In this document: positions 7,226 to 14,288 of the stretch, piece by piece
How positions within the stretch are numbered: the first letter of the stretch is position 1
How the letters are laid out: each line of letters begins with the position of its first letter
DNA from: Candidatus Eiseniibacteriota bacterium
GTDB lineage: Bacteria; Joyebacterota; Joyebacteria; Joyebacterales; Joyebacteraceae
Direction: 5' to 3'
NCBI GenBank assembly: GCA_030638405.1
Contig: DAOWER010000061.1
Span: forward strand, 1 to 19,655
DNA length: 19,655 nt
Notes under the pieces: generated by a model
Database searches by the model: none
What the model saw: only the letters and a program-made list of their open reading frames with translations
Told to the model about the DNA's origin: nothing
Program-made: the position numbers and the translations under genes

Positions 7226-8137
7226 ATGAGCGGTGTCGGCTCCGCTCTCACCGAGCAGCGGAATCCTCGTTCCGTCGACATCGACACGATGGGCGCGAGC
7301 GAACTCGTCGAGCTCATCAATTCCGAGGACGCGACCGTGGCTGCGGCCGTCGCGGGTGAGAGCGAACGCATCGCGAGCGCGATCGAGCTCATCGTCGGCA
7401 GGCTGCGGCGAGGGGGGCGGCTCATCTACGTGGGCGCCGGGACGAGCGGTCGCCTGGGCGTGCTGGACGCCGCGGAATGCCCTCCGACGTTCGGCACCGA
7501 TCCGGAGATGATCCAGGGTGTGATCGCCGGCGGCTACGGTGCCCTGGTCCGGGCCAAGGAGGGGGCGGAGGACGATCGCGGTGCGGGCGGAAGCGACCTG
7601 CGTGAGAGAGGTGTCGGCCCGGACGACGTCGTGATGGGCATCGCGACGAGCGGGGGAACGCCCTACGTTCAGGGCGCCCTGGAGGAGGCCGTTCGGTCGG
7701 GGGCCGGTACCGTGTTCCTCTGTTGCACACCCGCGGAACGGGACGCCGTGCCCGTCGATGTGGCCATCGCGCCGCTGACGGGGCCCGAGGTGGTCACCGG
7801 GTCGACGCGGATGAAGGCCGGAACGGCCACGAAGCTGGTTCTGAACACCATCACTACGGCGACGATGGTCCTGCTCGGGAAGACCTACGAGAACCTGATG
7901 GTCGACCTGCAGGCGACCTGCGACAAGCTGCGAGACCGGGCGTGCAGGATCCTCATGGAAACGACCGACGTGGGATACGAGGAGGCGGCCTCTGTCATGG
8001 CCGACGCCGGGGGGTCGGTGAAGGCCGCCATCGTGATGCGGAAAGCCGGCGTCGATCTCATGGAGGCGAATCGCCTTCTTGGCGAGGCAGGGGGATCTGT
8101 CAGAGCCGCGCTGGCACTCCGGCGGGAGGCGGGATGA
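7226..8137 (+). CDS. murQ: N-acetylmuramic acid 6-phosphate etherase
   Basis: This cytoplasmic enzyme cleaves the lactyl ether of MurNAc-6-phosphate to give GlcNAc-6-phosphate and D-lactate. From the ATG at 7226 it has 303 residues, the family norm. The N-terminal TEQRNPRSVDID is typical. The SIS sugar-phosphate site appears as GGRLIYVGAGTSGRLGVLDA (63-82), GIATSGGTPYVQGAL and GPEVVTGSTRMKAGTATKL. E84 (in AAECPPTFG) and E115 (in KEGAEDD) match the two catalytic glutamates of E. coli MurQ (E83/E114) with the same spacing. A C-terminal UBA-like segment follows (GGSVKAAIVMRKAG). A GTG at 7178 in the same frame has a better ribosome-binding site (GGAGGG 7167-7172) and would add 16 basic residues and overlap the upstream gene by 17 bases, so the start is uncertain. 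The stop overlaps the anmK ATG (ATGA). Confidence 0.95.
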   Translation: MSGVGSALTEQRNPRSVDIDTMGASELVELINSEDATVAAAVAGESERIASAIELIVGRLRRGGRLIYVGAGTSGRLGVLDAAECPPTFGTDPEMIQGVIAGGYGALVRAKEGAEDDRGAGGSDLRERGVGPDDVVMGIATSGGTPYVQGALEEAVRSGAGTVFLCCTPAERDAVPVDVAIAPLTGPEVVTGSTRMKAGTATKLVLNTITTATMVLLGKTYENLMVDLQATCDKLRDRACRILMETTDVGYEEAASVMADAGGSVKAAIVMRKAGVDLMEANRLLGEAGGSVRAALALRREAG

Positions 8138-9348
8138 CTCTCGGAGAGAAGCTCCACGAGATAGCGTCCCTGGACGAACGCCTGGTCATCGGTCTTTCGT
8201 CCGGGACCTCGTACGACGGCATAGACGCCGCGCTGGTCAGGATCCTCGGGCACGGAAGCGACATCCGCGTCGAGCTGCTCTCGTTCATCTGCGTGCCGTT
8301 CGAGGCGTCACTGCGCGAGCGCATCGCCCGCGCGCCCTCGAGCGACGCACCCGAGCTCACGAGACTGAACTTCGACATCGGTGAGGCCTTCTCGGATGCG
8401 GCAGAGAGGGTCGCGGCCGCGAGTGGACACGACACATCCCACGTGCACCTGATAGGTTCCCACGGACAGACCGTCTACCACGAGCCCCCGTCGGGGGGGC
8501 GCCTCGGCGTGACCCTGCAGATAGGGGAGGCCGACGTGATCGCGCGCCGGACCGGAGTTCCGACCGTCGCGGACTTCCGCGCGGCGGATGTGGCCGCCGG
8601 CGGCTCAGGCGCTCCGCTGGTTCCCCTGGTGGACTGGCTGCTGTTCCGACGGGCGGGAGAGGCGCAGGTGTTCCTGAACATAGGCGGAATCGCCAACCTG
8701 ACGTACGTCACCGAGCGCCTCGAGGGTGTTCTAGCGTTCGACACGGGTCCCGGCAACGCCCTCGTGGACGAGATAGTCCGGACGGCCACCGGGCGCGCCG
8801 ACGCCATCGATGACGGCGGTCAGCTGGCCCTGGGGGGCACGCCGGACACGAACGCGGTTGATGCCTTCCTCACTCATCCATACTTCTCCGCTGCCCCTCC
8901 CAAGTCGACCGGCAAGGAGACATTCGGCCGGGAAGCCGCGCGCAGGCTCGCGGAACTCGTTCACCCGGGTGTCGACATGGAAACGCTGAACGAGGCCGGG
9001 CTTTCCGACCTCCTGGCGACGGCGGTGTTGATCACCGCGCGCTCGGTCCGTGACGCGTTCATGTACCTGCCCGCGGACCCCGCGCCCGCGCGCGTCGTGG
9101 TAAGCGGCGGGGGCGTGAGGAACCGCGCGATGATGAAAGATCTCGAGCGACTGCTGGAGCCGTGTGCCGTCGTCGCACTGGATGGCCCCGGTGTGGACCA
9201 GGCGGCGCGGATGGACCCGGACGCCAAAGAGGCCGTGGCCTTTGCCGTGCTCGCTGACCGCGCTGTTGCCGGAGAGCCCGGCAACGTCCCGGCGGCCACG
9301 GGCGCCTCCAGAACGGCGATCCTTGGCAAAGTCAGCGCGGGGCTCTAG
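8134..9348 (+). CDS. anmK: Anhydro-N-acetylmuramic acid kinase
   Basis: The enzyme opens the 1,6-anhydro ring of anhydroMurNAc with ATP and phosphorylates it to MurNAc-6-phosphate, the substrate of MurQ encoded just upstream. The ATG overlaps the murQ stop (ATGA, 8134-8137) and has GGGAGG at 8124-8129, so translation is coupled. The 404-residue protein is slightly longer than most AnmKs (about 365-390). Landmarks are GLSSGTSYDGID (20-31, ATP-site loop of the ASKHA kinase fold), GSHGQTVYH, ADFRAADVAAGGSGAPLVP, LNIGGIANLTY, FDTGPGNALVDE with D203 at the place expected for the catalytic aspartate, and SGGGVRNRAMM. All family motifs are intact. Long open frames upstream in the same phase are not part of the gene; the kinase motif begins right after this ATG. 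Confidence 0.96.
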   Translation: MTLGEKLHEIASLDERLVIGLSSGTSYDGIDAALVRILGHGSDIRVELLSFICVPFEASLRERIARAPSSDAPELTRLNFDIGEAFSDAAERVAAASGHDTSHVHLIGSHGQTVYHEPPSGGRLGVTLQIGEADVIARRTGVPTVADFRAADVAAGGSGAPLVPLVDWLLFRRAGEAQVFLNIGGIANLTYVTERLEGVLAFDTGPGNALVDEIVRTATGRADAIDDGGQLALGGTPDTNAVDAFLTHPYFSAAPPKSTGKETFGREAARRLAELVHPGVDMETLNEAGLSDLLATAVLITARSVRDAFMYLPADPAPARVVVSGGGVRNRAMMKDLERLLEPCAVVALDGPGVDQAARMDPDAKEAVAFAVLADRAVAGEPGNVPAATGASRTAILGKVSAGL

Positions 9349-9438
9349 GGTCCCACCGGCACGCGCGACGGCCGCTCCTCGCCCCTCGGGCACGCGGGAC
9401 GCATCGGCCGGCGAAGACATCACCCGACAGGGAGCCAC

Positions 9439-11097
9439 ATGGAACTCACTCGGAAGATAGCGCGGCTCGTAATGAGCAGCATCAGCGACCGTCAGGGTGA
9501 CGATCTCTCGGCGCAGTACCACCGTCTGAGGCGGGAGGTCGTCGAACTCGGCATCGGTGGCTACATCGTATTCGGCGGGAACGTGGATTCGACGGCTCAG
9601 CTGACACACGAGCTGGCGGGCGAGGCGCACCAGTCCCTTCTGGTCTCGTCCGACCTGGAGCGTGGGTTGGGCCAGCAGCTCGACGGCGGCACGATCTTCC
9701 CGACGCAGATGGCGGTCGGCGCCACCGGCGTCAGAGACTTCGCGTATGCTCAGGGATGGGCCACCGCGAAAGAGGCGCTGTCGTCGGGTATCGACATCGT
9801 CTTCTCTCCCGTGGCGGATGTCGCCAGCGAGCCGACGAACCCCATCATCGGAATACGCGCGTTCGGGGGCGACCCCGAGACCGTATCGGCGATGACCGCC
9901 GCCTTCGTGCGTGGGTGTCAGCAGGCGGGCGCCGCAGCGACCGCGAAGCACTTCCCGGGACACGGTGACACCAGGCTGGACTCCCACATAGAGCTGCCGA
10001 CGGTCACCGCCGACCGCGCGACGCTTGAGGCCCGCGAGTTCGTACCCTTCAGAGCGGCGATCGAAGCCGGCGTCCGCGTCATCATGACGGCGCATGTCGC
10101 CTACCCAGCCCTGACCGGCGGCGACGTGCCGGCGACGCTCGCAGGCTCAGTCATGACCGACCTCCTGCGTCACGAGATGGGCTTCGAGGGTGTGCTCGTG
10201 ACCGACGCGCTCGTGATGGGCGCGATCGCGGAGCGATACGGATGCGAAGAGGCTGCGGTCATGGCGCTCGAGGCGGGCGCGGACATCCTTCTGATGCCCC
10301 CGGACGTGGAGAAGGCGGTCGGCGCCGTCCGGGAAGCCGTGCGCGAGGGGCGCATCAACGAAGAGCGCATCGACCGGTCGCTCAAGCGCATCGACGAGCT
10401 GCACAGGTGGCTTGGCGACTACAGAGAGGCGGATGAGAATCACGTGGAGTTCCCGCCCGAGATAGCCGGGGCCTTCGGTCACGACGAGCTACCCGACGAC
10501 AACCACCGTGTGGGACTCGACAACGGCCACGAGGCCGCCGCCGACCACATCGCGAGGCGCGCCGTCACGCTCTTGCGCGACGATGCGGCGCTCGTCCCGC
10601 TCAGCGCGGCGGCTCTGACCGGCAAGCGCGTCGCGGTCTTCACGCTCAAGGATTCCGACCGGGCGATGAATCTGGTCTGGTTCCGCTCGCATCTCGAAGC
10701 TAGGCTGCCGGATGTCGAGGACACGGCCGTGGACGGGCGGACCGCGCCGGACGAAGTCGATCGTCTGGCGGAGGTGGCGTCAGTCGCTGACGTCTCCGTG
10801 ATCGCTGTCTTCGACGATGTTGTCGCGTGGAAGGGGAGGTCGGGACCGTCCGCGGCTCTGATGGCCGTTGCGCGGAGGCTGCTCGACGCAGCGCCTGACT
10901 CGGTCGTGCTGGCCTTCACGGGGCCCGAGGTCGCGCTCGAACTCCCGGACGTCAGGACCCTCATCTGCTGCTACGACGCCTCAGAACCGTCGCAGCGCGC
11001 CGCGGTGGAGGCGCTGTTCGGGGAGTCCCCTCTGACCGGGCGTCTGCCCGTCGACGTTCTACCGCACTTCAGAATCGGCGCCGGCCTCGAGAGCTGA
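9439..11097 (+). CDS. nagZ: NagZ-like beta-N-acetylhexosaminidase, GH3 family, two-domain
   Basis: A 552-residue GH3 enzyme expected to remove the terminal GlcNAc from GlcNAc-anhydroMurNAc (or muropeptides), supplying AnmK with substrate. The N-terminal barrel (about 1-325) has VSSDLERGLGQQL, KHFPGHGDTRLDSH (170-183) and GVLVTDALVMGAI (251-263). D256 is the expected nucleophile and the D181-x-H183 pair is the acid/base dyad typical of NagZ rather than of other GH3 enzymes. Residues about 360-552 form a GH3 C-terminal alpha/beta domain (ARRAVTLLRDDAALVPL, VVLAFTGPEVALELPD), so it resembles the long Gram-positive type more than the roughly 340-residue single-domain E. coli NagZ. No signal peptide is seen (MELTRKIARLVMSS), which suggests cytoplasmic recycling. 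AGGGAG (9429-9434) precedes the ATG. The 90-base gap after anmK has no clear promoter or terminator. The gene converges with the leftward operon 19 bases away. Confidence 0.92.
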   Translation: MELTRKIARLVMSSISDRQGDDLSAQYHRLRREVVELGIGGYIVFGGNVDSTAQLTHELAGEAHQSLLVSSDLERGLGQQLDGGTIFPTQMAVGATGVRDFAYAQGWATAKEALSSGIDIVFSPVADVASEPTNPIIGIRAFGGDPETVSAMTAAFVRGCQQAGAAATAKHFPGHGDTRLDSHIELPTVTADRATLEAREFVPFRAAIEAGVRVIMTAHVAYPALTGGDVPATLAGSVMTDLLRHEMGFEGVLVTDALVMGAIAERYGCEEAAVMALEAGADILLMPPDVEKAVGAVREAVREGRINEERIDRSLKRIDELHRWLGDYREADENHVEFPPEIAGAFGHDELPDDNHRVGLDNGHEAAADHIARRAVTLLRDDAALVPLSAAALTGKRVAVFTLKDSDRAMNLVWFRSHLEARLPDVEDTAVDGRTAPDEVDRLAEVASVADVSVIAVFDDVVAWKGRSGPSAALMAVARRLLDAAPDSVVLAFTGPEVALELPDVRTLICCYDASEPSQRAAVEALFGESPLTGRLPVDVLPHFRIGAGLES

Positions 11098-11116
11098 AGG
11101 GGCACGGGCGCGGCAC

Positions 11117-12157
11117 TCAGCCGCCGAGGATCGCCGGCAGATTGACGTTCTCCCTGACGAGCTTCTCCAGAAGCTCGATCTTCTCCGCCTCGTCCCGCTT
11201 CAGCAGATACTGTGTATCGTCGATCTGCTTGGCGACCTGATACGTGTCGTCGGGCACCAGCAGAAGCGGCACGTTCATCTGCGTGGCCTTCGCAATGATG
11301 GTGCTGGACGGCGAGATGTTGTTCGTGAGGATGAGCCCCGCCGTGTCTCCTTCCAGAGACGCCAGGATCATGTCACTTCTGTCCCCGCTCGTGATGACGA
11401 GCTTCCGGGGCTTCCCGAAGCTCGGGTGACGGCGGGCCGCGTCCGCCGACATCGCGCCGACGAAGATGTTCTTCGCCACGGTCATGAGCCCCACTTCACC
11501 CGCGATTACCTTGGCGAAGAGGATGTCCGACAGAAAACCGACGGAGGGGTGAGTCAGCTCCGCCTCAAAGGGGATGACTCCCAGGACCTGAACCCCGAGT
11601 CCGGCGATCGTCGGTGCGTAGGTGGTCTTGAAATCCTCGACGTCGTACGCACGGTTGACGATGATCCCTGCGAACGATACGCCTTCGAGGTTGAGGTGGT
11701 TCCTCACGAACGTGACGTCGTCCAGGATGGTCCTCTCGTCGCCTCCGGTCACGATCACGAGCGAGGCGTCCGTGTGCCGGGCCAGCGAGATGGCGTCGAG
11801 ATTGACCGAGATGCCGAAGCCCAGATCCCTTCCGGCCTCGATGAACACGATCTCCCTGTCCTTCTCGATGTGCGACAAAAGCTCCCCGAGCTTCTTCCTC
11901 GTTTCCGCCTCATCGTACATGAACCTGAGCTTGGAGTGGTCGAACCCCAGAGAAATGTCCTCCGGGCTCTCGCCCAGATCGAAGATGTTCGCTATGAGCG
12001 CCGAATCGTAGTCCCAGAGCCGCTTCTTCCTGTAGAGAAGGCGGTCGCCGAAGGGCTTCATGTAGCCGAACGGCTTGCCCAGGGCCTTCCCCAGACCGAC
12101 GATCACGCTGGTCTTTCCGGCCCCTTCCCGGATCGACGCTAGTACCAGCCTATGCAT
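11117..12157 (-). CDS. BioD-like P-loop NTPase with DRTGG domain (phosphotransacetylase N-terminal-region family)
   Basis: A 346-residue cytoplasmic protein resembling the BioD-like plus DRTGG N-terminal region of long phosphotransacetylases, but without any Pta catalytic domain. The ATG at 12157 was chosen because GGAGG is 8 bases upstream and the P-loop follows at once: LASIREGAGKTS (residues 6-17). YMKPFGDRLLY and VFIEAGRDLGFGISVNLDA are the matching substrate/switch regions of the DTBS-like fold, and LEGVSFAGIIVNRA follows. Residues about 249-325 are the DRTGG domain (ITSGDRSDMILASL, DTAGLILTNNISPS, PLLLVPDDTYQVA), with the eponymous motif altered to GDRSD. The start overlaps the end of the acyl-CoA synthetase gene by 8 bases, so it is the last gene of that operon. 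Freestanding members are poorly understood. A regulatory or ligand-sensing role for the neighbouring acyl-CoA enzymes is an inference. Confidence 0.8.
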   Translation of the reverse strand: MHRLVLASIREGAGKTSVIVGLGKALGKPFGYMKPFGDRLLYRKKRLWDYDSALIANIFDLGESPEDISLGFDHSKLRFMYDEAETRKKLGELLSHIEKDREIVFIEAGRDLGFGISVNLDAISLARHTDASLVIVTGGDERTILDDVTFVRNHLNLEGVSFAGIIVNRAYDVEDFKTTYAPTIAGLGVQVLGVIPFEAELTHPSVGFLSDILFAKVIAGEVGLMTVAKNIFVGAMSADAARRHPSFGKPRKLVITSGDRSDMILASLEGDTAGLILTNNISPSSTIIAKATQMNVPLLLVPDDTYQVAKQIDDTQYLLKRDEAEKIELLEKLVRENVNLPAILGG

Positions 12158-14288
12158 TTGTCCCACCTCCGCCGTGCTCGGAAAGGAGGACGCGGATGTC
12201 AACGGCCTTCGCCCCCTGACCTTGCTCGTATGCCATGAGAGGATTCACTTCTATGTCGGAGATGCCGTCGCACCTCTGAATCACCGTCCCGAGTCTGATG
12301 ATCGTGTCCAGAACGCTCTCGATGTCCTTCCGCTCCTCGCCGCGTACTCCGAGGAGGAGAGGGTATGCGCGTATCTCCTTCATCATCTCGATGGCCTCGG
12401 CCCTGCTGAACGGAACCGCGCGGAACGTGACGTCCTTGAGCACCTCTACGTAGATGCCGCCCATGCCAAACATGATGGTGGGACCGAACGCCGGGTCCTT
12501 GCGCGCGCCGATGATGAGCTCAACGCCGGAGGGCGCCATCTCGGAGACCTGAATGCCCTTTATGCGCGCGTGCGGCACGCGGGCGCGGCAGCTGCTCATG
12601 ATGGCCTGGTAGGCGTCCATCACTTCCTCGCGGTTCTCGAGGGCGAGTGCGACGCCGCCGACGTCGCTCTTGTGCAGGATGTCGCGCGAGACGACCTTCA
12701 TGACCAGCGGATAGCCCATCTCCTCCGCGAAGCGCACCGCCTCGTCCATGCTCTTCGCGACCCTGGTCTCCGGCATATCAATGCCGGCCGCCTCCATGAG
12801 GTCCCTTCCTTCCTGAGCGAGAAGGAAGCTCCTGCCGTCGGCGCGGGCCGCCTCGACGATTTCCGCGATGGTAGCCGCGTCGATCTCTGCCTCGTCGACG
12901 CCCGCCGGTTGGGAGCCGGCGTTCCGCCAGTGCCTGTAGAGCGCCCCGACGCACGCGACCGTCTCGTAGACGTCCCCGAAGACGGGCACCCCCCTCTTCG
13001 TCAGCGTGTCCAGGGCTCCCTCGGCCGTGGCGCCGCCGAAGACGGAGAAAACGATGGGTTTACCTGCCGCCAGGTACTTCGCGGACGCCTCCTCGATCAT
13101 CTTCGTGAGGTTGCCGGCGTCGAACACCGCCGTCTCGCAGTAGAGTGAGATGACCGCGTCTATCTCGTCGTGCGCGAGCGCGGCGTCCAGTGCTCCGGTA
13201 AAGTCCGGAGACGTCGCTCCTCCAGTGAGGTCGACGGGGTTCTTCGTTGAGCCGAAATCCGGCGTCACCGAGTCGAAGATGCTCCTGAGCGTCTCGTTGT
13301 CATCGTAGAGCTTGACGTTGTACTTCTCGCAGGCGTCGGTCGCCAGTACCCCAATGCCGCCGCCGTTCGTGACGATGACGACGTCGTTGCCCTTGGGCGG
13401 ACTCGCCGTTGACAGGAACTTACAGATGTTGAAGGCTTCCTGCACGCTCTCCGCGCGCAGGACCCCGCACTGTCGCATGATGGCGTCGAAGACCTCGTCG
13501 GAACCGGCCAGCGAACCGGTGTGCGAGGCCGCGGCGACCGCGCCGCGCTTGGAGCGGCCCGACTTGATGACGACGACGGGTTTGAGCCGGGTTGCCTGCT
13601 CGAGCACGTCGCCGGGCCTGTCGCCGTCGCCGACGCCCTCGATGTAGATTACGATGACCTTCGTGAGATCGTGGTGCATGAGGTACTCGAGAAGGTCCGC
13701 CTCCTCGATGTCGGCTTTGTTGCCGACCGAGACCATCGCCGAGATGCCCATGTTCTCGACGGCGGTCTTGCCTATCATGGCGAGACCGAGGGCTCCGCTC
13801 TGGGTGATGATGGCCACGCTGCCGGCGCTGATGCCGCCCGGTCCGAAGTTTGCGTCGAGCTTGGCCGACGCGGAGAACATGCCGAAGATGTTCGGCCCGA
13901 TGATCCGCATGCCGCGCTCGGTGGCGTATGAGGTGAGTTCGCGCTCCTCCTCGATGTTGCCGACCTCTGAGAACCCCGATGTGATGACAAGATTGAACTT
14001 GGCGCCGAGGTCGGCGGCCTCCTTCACGGCGGCGGTCGCGAACCTGGCCGGGACGGCCGTGATCACCAGGTCCAGCTCGCCGTCCAGCTCCCCGAGGGAA
14101 CCGCGCACTTCCTGGCCGAGGATCTCTCCGCCCTTCGGGTTGACCGGCAGTATGCGTCCCTCGTAGCCACCCTCCACTATGTTCTCGAGGATCTTATAGC
14201 CGATCTTCTCGGCGTTGTGGGAAGCGCCCACTACCGCGACCGACCGTGGCTCGAAGAGGTACTTGATGTCGTGTCTGTCACGCGGCAT
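12150..14288 (-). CDS. ADP-forming acetyl/acyl-CoA synthetase, fused alpha-beta subunits
   Basis: A 712-residue NDP-forming acyl-CoA synthetase, interconverting acyl-CoA + ADP + Pi with carboxylate + CoA + ATP, a way to harvest ATP from acetyl-CoA in fermenters. The alpha half (about 1-460) has a CoA-binding Rossmann domain (RSVAVVGASHNAEKIGYK), ligase domains (VAIITQSGALGLAM) and AAASHTGSLAGSDEVFD. H256 there aligns with the phosphorylated histidine of the Pyrococcus enzyme (His257 of alpha). The beta half (about 490-712) is an ATP-grasp domain with PLVMKVVSRDILHKSDVGGV, whose His matches the second relay histidine, then GARKDPAFGPTIMFGMGG and DIEVNPLMAYEQG. The ATG at 14288 (AGGGG at 14294-14298) is better placed than the GTG at 14294, which lies in the ribosome-binding site. 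It overlaps the upstream CoA-transferase gene by 11 bases and the downstream P-loop gene by 8. Acyl specificity cannot be read from sequence. There is no GNAT domain here. Confidence 0.93.
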   Translation of the reverse strand: MPRDRHDIKYLFEPRSVAVVGASHNAEKIGYKILENIVEGGYEGRILPVNPKGGEILGQEVRGSLGELDGELDLVITAVPARFATAAVKEAADLGAKFNLVITSGFSEVGNIEEERELTSYATERGMRIIGPNIFGMFSASAKLDANFGPGGISAGSVAIITQSGALGLAMIGKTAVENMGISAMVSVGNKADIEEADLLEYLMHHDLTKVIVIYIEGVGDGDRPGDVLEQATRLKPVVVIKSGRSKRGAVAAASHTGSLAGSDEVFDAIMRQCGVLRAESVQEAFNICKFLSTASPPKGNDVVIVTNGGGIGVLATDACEKYNVKLYDDNETLRSIFDSVTPDFGSTKNPVDLTGGATSPDFTGALDAALAHDEIDAVISLYCETAVFDAGNLTKMIEEASAKYLAAGKPIVFSVFGGATAEGALDTLTKRGVPVFGDVYETVACVGALYRHWRNAGSQPAGVDEAEIDAATIAEIVEAARADGRSFLLAQEGRDLMEAAGIDMPETRVAKSMDEAVRFAEEMGYPLVMKVVSRDILHKSDVGGVALALENREEVMDAYQAIMSSCRARVPHARIKGIQVSEMAPSGVELIIGARKDPAFGPTIMFGMGGIYVEVLKDVTFRAVPFSRAEAIEMMKEIRAYPLLLGVRGEERKDIESVLDTIIRLGTVIQRCDGISDIEVNPLMAYEQGQGAKAVDIRVLLSEHGGGGTNA

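Noticed and set aside
7723..8133. N-terminal extension of the anmK frame
   Set aside because: The extension overlaps murQ in another phase, encodes Arg/Gly-rich low-complexity sequence, and the true ATG at 8134 has its own ribosome-binding site.
8731..10095. 454-codon open frame on the minus strand across anmK and nagZ
   Set aside because: It lies opposite two clear enzyme genes with intact motifs, its product is Arg/Gly/Asp-rich with no recognisable domain, and GC-rich DNA commonly leaves such antisense frames open.
12075..13148. 357-codon plus-strand frame opposite the acyl-CoA synthetase
   Set aside because: Antisense to a well-supported ATP-grasp domain; no domain or ribosome-binding site of its own.
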